64,000 nucleotides of DNA from the NCBI GenBank assembly GCA_028622995.1, contig JAJQJQ010000002.1, positions 10,788,001-10,852,000 on the forward strand, read 5' to 3'. Positions 54,430 through 62,993 of the stretch are shown here, in pieces. This DNA is from Panagrolaimus kolymaensis (lineage: Eukaryota; Nematoda; Chromadorea; Rhabditida; Panagrolaimidae). Under the pieces are notes generated by a model that was not told the origin of the DNA, did not search any database, and was given only the letters and a program-made list of their open reading frames with translations. Each line of letters starts with the position of its first letter. Within the stretch, counting starts at the first letter, position 1. A program made the translations under genes and the position numbers.

Positions 54430-57400
54430 ACATTAATTGTTTCTTTTTTAAAGCGACCCGTTAAAGGTGCCAGAGTTGTCAAAAATTATTTAAATAATCG
54501 TTTTTTAAAATTATGTCCATCATAAAGATGTTTCAGAATTCCTGAATTTGCAGCATTGAATAAAAAAAACATTAATTGTTTCTTCTTTAAAACGACCCGT
54601 TAAAGGTGCCAGAGTTGTCAAAAATTATTTAAATAATCGTTTTTTAAAATTATGTCCATCATAAAGATGTTTCAGAATTCCTGAATTTGAAGCATTGAAT
54701 AAAAAAAACATTAATTGTTTCATATTTAAAGCGACCTGTTGAATGTGCCAGAGTTGTCAAAATTTATTTACAAATTGGTTTTTTAAAATTATGTCCATCA
54801 TAAAGATGTTTCTGAATTCCTGAATTAGAAGCATTGAATAAAAAAAACATTAATTGTTTCATATTTATATCGACCCTTTAATAGTGCCAGAGTTGTCAAA
54901 AATTATTTAAATAATCGTTTTTTAAAATTATGTCCATCATAAAGATGTTTCAGAATTCCTGAATTAGAAGCATTGAATAAAAAAAACATTAATTGTTTCA
55001 TATTTAAAGCGACCCGTTAAAGGTGCCAGAGTTGTCAAAAATTATTTACAAATTGGTTTTTTAGAATTATGTCCATCATAAAGATGTTTCAGAATTCCTG
55101 AATTAGAAGCATTGAATAAAAAAAACATTAATTGTTTCATATTTATATCGACCCTTTAATAGTGCCAGAGTTGTCAAAAATTATTTAAATAATCGTTTTT
55201 TAAAATTATGTCCATCATAAAGATGTTTCAGAATTCCTGAATTTGAAGCATTGAATAAAAAAAACATTAATTGTTTCTTCTTTAAAGCGACCCGTTAAAG
55301 GTGCCAGAGTTGTCAAAAATTATTTAAATAATCGTTTTTTAAAATTATGTCCATCATAAAGATGTTTCAGAATTCCTGAATTAGAAGCATTGAATAAAAA
55401 AAACATTAATTGTTTCATATTTATATCGACCCTTTAATAGTGCCAGAGTTGTCAAAAATTATTTAAATAATCGTTTTTTAAAATTATGTCCATCATAAAG
55501 ATGTTTCAGAATTCCTGAATTAGAAGCATTGAATAAAAAAAACATTAATTGTTTCATATTTATATCGACCCTTTAATAGTGCCAGAGTTGTCAAAAATTA
55601 TTTAAATAATCGTTTTTTAAAATTATGTCCATCATAAAGATGTTTCTGAATTCCTGAATTAGAAGCATTGAATAAAAAAAACATTAATTGTTTCATATTT
55701 ATATCGACCCTTTAATAGTGCCAGAGTTGTCAAAAATTATTTAAATAATCGTTTTTTAAAATTATGTCCATCATAAAGATGTTTCAGAATTCCTGAATTT
55801 GAAGCATTGAATAAAAAAAACATTAATTGTTTCATAATTATAGCGACCCTTTAATAGTGCCAGAGTTGTCAAAAATTATTTAAATAATCGTTTTTTAAAA
55901 TTATGTCCATCATAAAGATGTTTCAGAATTCCTGAATTAGAAGCATTGAATAAAAAAAACATTAATTGTTTCATAATTATAGCGACCTGTTGAATGTGCC
56001 AGAGTTGTCAAAATTTATTTAAATAATCGTTTTTTAAAATTATGTCCATCATAAAGATGTTTCTGAATTCCTGAATTAGAAGCATTGAATAAAAAAAAAA
56101 TTAATTGTTTCATATTTATATCGACCTGTTGAATGTGCCAGAGTTGTCAAAATTTATTTACAAATTGGTTTTTTAAAATTATGTCCATCATAAAGATGTT
56201 TCAGAATTCCTGAATTAGAAGCATTGAATAAAAAAAACATTAATTGTTTCATAATTATAGCGACCTGTTGAATGTGCCAGAGTTGTCAAAATTTATTTAA
56301 ATAATCGTTTTTTAAAATTATGTCCATCATAAAGATGTTTCAGAATTCCTGAATTAGAAGCATTGAATAAAAAAAACATTAATTGTTTCTTCTTTAAAGC
56401 GACCCGTTAAAGGTGCCAGAGTTGTCAAAAATTATTTAAATAATCGTTTTTTAAAATTATGTCCATCATAAAGATGTTTCAGAATTCCTGAATTAGAAGC
56501 ATTGAATAAAAAAAACATTAATTGTTTCATATTTATATCGACCCTTTAATAGTGCCAGAGTTGTCAAAAATTATTTAAATAATCGTTTTTTAAAATTATG
56601 TCCATCATAAAGATGTTTCAGAATTCCTGAATTAGAAGCATTGAATAAAAAAAACATTAATTGTTTCATAATTATAGCGACCTGTTGAATGTGCCAGAGT
56701 TGTCAAAATTTATTTAAATAATCGTTTTTTAAAATTATGTCCATCATAAAGATGTTTCTGAATTCCTGAATTAGAAGCATTGAATAAAAAAAAAATTAAT
56801 TGTTTCATATTTATATCGACCTGTTGAATGTGCCAGAGTTGTCAAAATTTATTTACAAATTGGTTTTTTAAAATTATGTCCATCATAAAGATGTTTCAGA
56901 ATTCCTGAATTAGAAGCATTGAATAAAAAAAACATTAATTGTTTCATAATTATAGCGACCTGTTGAATGTGCCAGAGTTGTCAAAATTTATTTAAATAAT
57001 CGTTTTTTAAAATTATGTCCATCATAAAGATGTTTCAGAATTCCTGAATTAGAAGCATTGAATAAAAAAAACATTAATTGTTTCTTCTTTAAAGCGACCC
57101 GTTAAAGGTGCCAGAGTTGTCAAAAATTATTTAAATAATCGTTTTTTAAAATTATGTCCATCATAAAGATGTTTCAGAATTCCTGAATTAGAAGCATTGA
57201 ATAAAAAAAACATTAATTGTTTCATATTTATATCGACCCTTTAATAGTGCCAGAGTTGTCAAAAATTATTTAAATAATCGTTTTTTAAAATTATGTCCAT
57301 CATAAAGATGTTTCTGAATTCCTGAATTAGAAGCATTGAATAAAAAAAACATTAATTGTTTCATATTTATATCGACCCTTTAATAGTGCCAGAGTTGTCA

Positions 57401-60400
57401 AAAATTATTTAAATAATCGTTTTTTAAAATTATGTCCATCATAAAGATGTTTCTGAATTCCTGAATTAGAAGCATTGAATAAAAAAAACATTAATTGTTT
57501 CTTCTTTAAAGCGACCCGTTAAAGGTGCCAGAGTTGTCAAAAATTATTTAAATAATCGTTTTTTAAAATTATGTCCATCATAAAGATGTTTCAGAATTCC
57601 TGAATTAGAAGCATTGAATAAAAAAAACATTAATTGTTTCTTCTTTAAAGCGACCCGTTAAAGGTGCCAGAGTTGTCAAAAATTATTTAAATAATCGTTT
57701 TTTAAAATTATGTCCATCATAAAGATGTTTCAGAATTCCTGAATTAGAAGCATTGAATAAAAAAAACATTAATTGTTTCATATTTATATCGACCCTTTAA
57801 TAGTGCCAGAGTTGTCAAAAATTATTTAAATAATCGTTTTTTAAAATTATGTCCATCATAAAGATGTTTCAGAATTCCTGAATTAGAAGCATTGAATAAA
57901 AAAAACATTAATTGTTTCTTTTTTAAAGCGACCCGTTAAAGGTGCCAGAGTTGTCAAAAATTATTTAAATAATCGTTTTTTAAAATTATGTCCATCATAA
58001 AGATGTTTCAGAATTCCTGAATTTGAAGCATTGAATAAAAAAAACATTAATTGTTTCTTCTTTAAAACGACCCGTTAAAGGTGCCAGAGTTGTCAAAAAT
58101 TATTTAAATAATCGTTTTTTAAAATTATGTCCATCATAAAGATGTTTCAGAATTCCTGAATTTGAAGCATTGAATAAAAAAAACATTAATTGTTTCATAT
58201 TTAAAGCGACCTGTTGAATGTGCCAGAGTTGTCAAAATTTATTTACAAATTGGTTTTTTAAAATTATGTCCATCATAAAGATGTTTCTGAATTCCTGAAT
58301 TAGAAGCATTGAATAAAAAAAACATTAATTGTTTCATATTTATATCGACCCTTTAATAGTGCCAGAGTTGTCAAAAATTATTTAAATAATCGTTTTTTAA
58401 AATTATGTCCATCATAAAGATGTTTCAGAATTCCTGAATTAGAAGCATTGAATAAAAAAAACATTAATTGTTTCATATTTAAAGCGACCCGTTAAAGGTG
58501 CCAGAGTTGTCAAAAATTATTTACAAATTGGTTTTTTAGAATTATGTCCATCATAAAGATGTTTCAGAATTCCTGAATTAGAAGCATTGAATAAAAAAAA
58601 CATTAATTGTTTCATATTTATATCGACCCTTTAATAGTGCCAGAGTTGTCAAAAATTATTTAAATAATCGTTTTTTAAAATTATGTCCATCATAAAGATG
58701 TTTCAGAATTCCTGAATTAGAAGCATTGAATAAAAAAAACATTAATTGTTTCATATTTAAAGCGACCCGTTAAAGGTGCCAGAGTTGTCAAAAATTATTT
58801 ACAAATTGGTTTTTTAGAATTATGTCCATCATAAAGATGTTTCAGAATTCCTGAATTAGAAGCATTGAATAAAAAAAACATTAATTGTTTCATATTTATA
58901 TCGACCCTTTAATAGTGCCAGAGTTGTCAAAAATTATTTAAATAATCGTTTTTTAAAATTATGTCCATCATAAAGATGTTTCAGAATTCCTGAATTAGAA
59001 GCATTGAATAAAAAAAACATTAATTGTTTCATATTTATATCGACCCTTTAATAGTGCCAGAGTTGTCAAAAATTATTTAAATAATCGTTTTTTAAAATTA
59101 TGTCCATCATAAAGATGTTTCTGAATTCCTGAATTAGAAGCATTGAATAAAAAAAACATTAATTGTTTCTTCTTTAAAGCGACCCGTTAAAGGTGCCAGA
59201 GTTGTCAAAAATTATTTAAATAATCGTTTTTTAAAATTATGTCCATCATAAAGATGTTTCAGAATTCCTGAATTAGAAGCATTGAATAAAAAAAACATTA
59301 CTTGTTTCATATTTATATCGACCCTTTAATAGTGCCAGAGTTGTCAAAAATTATTTAAATAATCGTTTTTTAAAATTATGTCCATCATAAAGATGTTTCA
59401 GAATTCCTGAATTTGAAGCATTGAATAAAAAAAACATTAATTGTTTCATAATTATAGCGACCTGTTGAATGTGCCAGAGTTGTCAAAAATTTATTTACAA
59501 ATTGGTTTTTTAAAATTATGTCCATCATAAAGATGTTTCAGAATTCCTGAATTAGAAGCATTGAATAAAAAAAACATTAATTGTTTCATATTTATATCGA
59601 CCCTTTAATAGTGCCAGAGTTGTCAAAAATTATTTAAATAATCGTTTTTTAAAATTATGTCCATCATAAAGATGTTTCAGAATTCCTGAATTAGAAGCAT
59701 TGAATAAAAAAAACATTAATTGTTTCATAATTATAGCGACCTGTTGAATGTGCCAGAGTTGTCAAAATTTATTTAAATAATCGTTTTTTAAAATTATGTC
59801 CATCATAAAGATGTTTCTGAATTCCTGAATTAGAAGCATTGAATAAAAAAAAAATTAATTGTTTCATATTTATATCGACCTGTTGAATGTGCCAGAGTTG
59901 TCAAAATTTATTTACAAATTGGTTTTTTAAAATTATGTCCATCATAAAGATGTTTCAGAATTCCTGAATTAGAAGCATTGAATAAAAAAAACATTAATTG
60001 TTTCATAATTATAGCGACCTGTTGAATGTGCCAGAGTTGTCAAAATTTATTTAAATAATCGTTTTTTAAAATTATGTCCATCATAAAGATGTTTCAGAAT
60101 TCCTGAATTAGAAGCATTGAATAAAAAAAACATTAATTGTTTCATATTTATATCGACCCTTTAATAGTGCCAGAGTTGTCAAAAATTATTTACAAATTGG
60201 TTTTTTAGAATTATGTCCATCATAAAGATGTTTCAGAATTCCTGAATTAGAAGCATTGAATAAAAAAAACATTAATTGTTTCATATTTAAAGCGACCCGT
60301 TAAAGGTGCCAGAGTTGTCAAAAATTATTTACAAATTGGTTTTTTAGAATTATGTCCATCATAAAGATGTTTCAGAATTCCTGAATTAGAAGCATTGAAT

Positions 60401-61195
60401 AAAAAAAACATTAATTGTTTCATATTTATATCGACCCTTTAATAGTGCCAGAGTTGTCAAAAATTATTTAAATAATCGTTTTTTAAAATTATGTCCATCA
60501 TAAAGATGTTTCAGAATTCCTGAATTTGAAGCATTGAATAAAAAAAACATTAATTGTTTCTTCTTTAAAGCGACCCGTTAAAGGTGCCAGAGTTGTCAAA
60601 AATTATTTAAATAATCGTTTTTTAAAATTATGTCCATCATAAAGATGTTTCAGAATTCCTGAATTAGAAGCATTGAATAAAAAAAACATTAATTGTTTCA
60701 TATTTATATCGACCCTTTAATAGTGCCAGAGTTGTCAAAAATTATTTAAATAATCGTTTTTTAAAATTATGTCCATCATAAAGATGTTTCAGAATTCCTG
60801 AATTAGAAGCATTGAATAAAAAAAACATTAATTGTTTCATATTTATATCGACCCTTTAATAGTGCCAGAGTTGTCAAAAATTATTTAAATAATCGTTTTT
60901 TAAAATTATGTCCATCATAAAGATGTTTCTGAATTCCTGAATTAGAAGCATTGAATAAAAAAAACATTAATTGTTTCTTCTTTGAAGCGACCCGTTAAAG
61001 GTGCCAGAGTTGTCAAAAATTATTTAAATAATCGTTTTTTAAAATTATGTCCATCATAAAGATGTTTCAGAATTCCTGAATTAGAAGCATTGAATAAAAA
61101 AAACATTAATTGTTTCATATTTATATCGACCCTTTAATAGTGCCAGAGTTGTCAAAAATTATTTAAATAATCGTTTTTTAAAATTATGTCCATCA
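54430..61195. repeat. 25-monomer (3475-bp) duplication in late family D
   Basis: The rare tttcttttttaaagcg cassette occurs at 54441 and 57916, and the following aaaacgaccc at 54589 and 58064; both offsets are 3475 (25 x 139). Downstream order is similar, including monomers with tttaaagcgacctg and then caaaatttatttacaaatt. Inside it a 5-monomer unit is repeated: the ten-A run is at 56091 and 56786, 695 bp apart. The second 25-monomer copy is truncated or rearranged before the transposon. Confidence 0.8.
61192..61195. repeat. Target site duplication ATCA, left copy
   Basis: The satellite reads gtccATCA before the element and ATCAtaaagatg after it, while an uninterrupted monomer reads gtccATCAtaaagatg. 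One copy of ATCA is therefore duplicated at 61192-61195 and 62990-62993. The 4-bp length is typical of only some cut-and-paste DNA transposon groups. Confidence 0.9.
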
Positions 61196-61868
61196 CACGG
61201 CGGTATAAAAGTGAAGTTCAAATGGAAATGAAAAATTTGGTCGTTGGTGGTCGAATTGCCAAAAACCAAAGGAAAAGCTATTTTTTTGTAAAAAATGGCT
61301 GTTTTTTTGCATATTTAATTATAATTCTCTACGGATATTCAGTTGAAAAATATTGAAACTCTCACAGAATATGTAATCGAATATTGCGGATAAGATCGTG
61401 AAGATAGATTTTCATAAAAAAATCAATGAGCCGAAATCCTAGCGTAAGAGTTTTGAGCATTTTGGTCATTTTTACGTTAGAAAAAGTGATTTTTTTTGGA
61501 ACTTTTTCAGAAACAATTATGGCTAAATTCATTAAGTTGCTTTAATTTTATTCTGTGACATTGAAAATCTATAATCTTATCTTGCCTACAAATTGGTATA
61601 ATTAGTTTTTCCGAAGACAATCTTTTTACGAAAATCCTGACGTAAGAGTTTTTTTCATGCATGATAACATAGCTTTTTTGACAAAATTCCAAGGAAAACT
61701 ATTTCATAAACACTTGTAAAAATTCAAAAATGGTCAAAAAACGATAAAATAAATCCCCTTTGAATTTCTAGTAACAATTGAATATTTTTTTGTTAAACTT
61801 GCTTTTGCACCACAACCACTTGAAGCTTTTATAATAGCATCATAGTAGCAGACGATGCTCAAAAAAAT
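61196..61868 (+). repeat. Left arm of the long terminal inverted repeat
   Basis: Pairs with the right arm over its full length with very few differences. Relative to the right arm it lacks an 11-base stretch just inside the terminal 12 bp, lacks one A after a T run near 61287, and differs at about 61297 (atggctg versus atgtctg) and at two sites near 61839-61852. Near-identity ends abruptly after gatgctcaaaaaaat. It contains a short direct sub-repeat, aatcct then two variable bases then cgtaagagtttt, at 61435 and 61633. A 61-codon minus-strand open frame (61507-61692) has an identical mirror in the other arm and is not considered a gene. Confidence 0.92.
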
Positions 61869-62035
61869 CAAAATACTCAAAATGTGTGATTTAATTTTAA
61901 ACTCATCATTCCTAGACGTAATATGGGTCGTAGAAAACGAATTTGATAACCATTGGTCCATTTCATTATCTAGTTTATGAGCTATGAATTTTTTAAATAT
62001 GAAAATTTTTCGCTTTGCTATAACTCCATTTTAAG

Positions 62036-62043
62036 CTTATCAC
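62036..62043. repeat. 8-bp target site duplication CTTATCAC, left copy
   Basis: The word cttatcac sits directly before CAGGGC at 62036-62043 and again directly after GCCCTG at 62204-62211. An 8-bp duplication is the usual length for hAT elements. Collapsing it restores a continuous spacer reading aagcttatcaccctcag. Confidence 0.92.
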
Positions 62044-62203
62044 CAGGGCTTTGCGATATCGATATTTGTAAGTCCCGATATCGATATTCGATATTCGATA
62101 TTAAAATTTATTTTTCCGATATCGATATTCGATATTGGATATCCAAAAAAAGCCCCGATATTTCGATATTCGATATCGATATTCGATATATCGCAAAGCC
62201 CTG
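62044..62203. mobile_element. hAT-like MITE (160 bp) nested in the foldback element
   Basis: The ends are a perfect 16-bp inverted repeat, CAGGGCTTTGCGATAT and its complement, flanked by the 8-bp duplication cttatcac. CAGGG-type ends with an 8-bp duplication are the signature of the hAT superfamily. At 160 bp it has no coding capacity and would rely on a hAT transposase encoded elsewhere. The interior is made of tandem and inverted cgatatt, cgatat and cgatatc words separated by short A/T spacers, making nearly the whole element self-complementary. It inserted after the foldback element existed, because it interrupts that element's spacer. Confidence 0.88.
62051..62193. repeat. CGATAT/CGATATT-rich simple repeat core
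   Basis: About 140 bp built of cgatatcgatatt and cgatatt units in both orientations, interrupted by gtaagtcc, taaaatttatttttc and ccaaaaaaagcc. Because cgatat and atatcg are complementary, the core can pair with itself in many registers. It is bounded precisely by the MITE termini, so it belongs to the element and is not an independent microsatellite. Confidence 0.85.
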
Positions 62204-62304
62204 CTTATCACCCTCAGTAATTATTATAAAATTCGGTTTCTACGACCAAAATTAGGCCTAGAAATGATGAAAGTAAGCCAAAATGGTTGATATTGAAAAT
62301 AATA

Positions 62305-62989
62305 ATTTTTTTGAGCATCGTTTGCTACTATGATACTATTATAAAAGCTTCAAGTGGTTGTGGTGCAAAAGCAAGTTTAACAAAAAAATATTCAATTGTT
62401 ACTAGAAATTCAAAGGGGATTTATTTTATCGTTTTTTGACCATTTTTGAATTTTTACAAGTGTTTATGAAATAGTTTTCCTTGGAATTTTGTCAAAAAAG
62501 CTATGTTATCATGCATGAAAAAAACTCTTACGTCAGGATTTTCGTAAAAAGATTGTCTTCGGAAAAACTAATTATACCAATTTGTAGGCAAGATAAGATT
62601 ATAGATTTTCAATGTCACAGAATAAAATTAAAGCAACTTAATGAATTTAGCCATAATTGTTTCTGAAAAAGTTCCAAAAAAAATCACTTTTTCTAACGTA
62701 AAAATGACCAAAATGCTCAAAACTCTTACGCTAGGATTTCGGCTCATTGATTTTTTTATGAAAATCTATCTTCACGATCTTATCCGCAATATTCGATTAC
62801 ATATTCTGTGAGAGTTTCAATATTTTTCAACTGAATATCCGTAGAGAATTATAATTAAATATGCAAAAAAACAGACATTTTTTACTAAAAAAATAGCTTT
62901 TCCTTTGGTTTTTGGCAATTCGACCACCAACGACCAAATTTTTCATTTCCATTTGAACTTCACTTTTTCATTGAAGCTATACCGCCGTG
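62305..62989 (-). repeat. Right arm of the long terminal inverted repeat
   Basis: Reverse complement of the left arm, 12 bases longer because of the extra gcttcaatgaa-like stretch inside the terminal 12 bp (about 62966-62977) and one extra base in a homopolymer near 62890. The mirrored sub-repeat aaaactcttacg lies at 62521 and 62719. Such high identity between arms suggests either a young element or arm-to-arm conversion. The transcript of either strand would fold into a long hairpin (inference). Confidence 0.92.
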
Positions 62990-62993
62990 ATCA
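62990..62993. repeat. Target site duplication ATCA, right copy
   Basis: Second copy of the 4-bp duplication. It is followed by taaagatgtttcag, the normal continuation of a family D monomer interrupted at 61195. Confidence 0.9.

Larger units (their letters stand above)
22231..61195. repeat. Satellite array, family D (left of the transposon)
   Basis: About 280 monomers of 139 bp with gagttgtcaaaaattattt, aaataatcg, ccatcataaagatg, a GAATTC site and gcattgaat. The segment after attaattgttt varies as a cassette: catatttatatcgaccc, cttctttaaagcgaccc, cataattatagcgacctg or catatttaaagcgaccc. A second cassette is aaataatcg versus caaattggt (often with ttagaatta). A hand count of the commonest monomer gives 33 G/C of 139. 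Four monomers are 138 bp, from a 7-A instead of an 8-A run. No gene, RNA gene or foreign insert was seen before 61196. Confidence 0.96.
61869..62304. other. Centre of the foldback element
   Basis: Inner, diverged parts of the inverted repeat (61869-61954 and 62217-62304) still pair partly, for example gtcgtagaaaacgaattt with the reverse complement of aaattcggtttctacgac. Between them is a unique spacer, about 61955-62035 and 62212-62216, interrupted by the nested hAT-like element and its target duplications. Open frames crossing here (61734-61961 minus, 61977-62255 plus) lack recognisable domains. The plus-strand one reads straight through the nested element, so neither is a credible gene. Confidence 0.75.
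61196..62989. mobile_element. Foldback-type non-autonomous DNA transposon (1794 bp), inserted in satellite
   Basis: Starts CACGGCGGTATA and ends TATACCGCCGTG, with flanking ATCA duplications. The two ends are arms of a very long inverted repeat: 61196-61868 pairs with 62305-62989, and more weakly diverged pairing continues to about 61954 and 62217. No transposase or other long open frame is present, so movement would need an enzyme supplied elsewhere. The 4-bp duplication with CAC ends is compatible with Chapaev/CMC-like elements, but I cannot assign the superfamily from ends alone. It differs from the satellite in composition and has no internal 139-bp period. A 160-bp hAT-like MITE lies in its centre, so the element without it would be about 1.63 kb. 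Only one copy is in the window, so it was not amplified here with the satellite. Confidence 0.92.

Noticed and set aside
1..61195. CRISPR array
   Set aside because: Repeats are 139 bp and abut directly, with no unique spacers and no cas genes; this is a satellite.
62051..62193. Independent CGATATT microsatellite
   Set aside because: Its limits coincide with CAGGG/CCCTG inverted termini and an 8-bp target duplication, so it is the interior of a MITE.
61734..62255. 75- and 92-codon open frames in the transposon centre as possible genes
   Set aside because: The 92-codon frame reads through the nested MITE and its CGATATT repeat, giving a low-complexity peptide. The 75-codon frame has no recognisable domain and lies across the arm/spacer boundary.
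61507..62666. Identical 61-codon open frames in the two transposon arms (61507-61692 minus, 62481-62666 plus)
   Set aside because: They are mirror images because the arms are inverted copies. No known domain, no supporting context, and a chance ORF of this length is expected; not a transposase.
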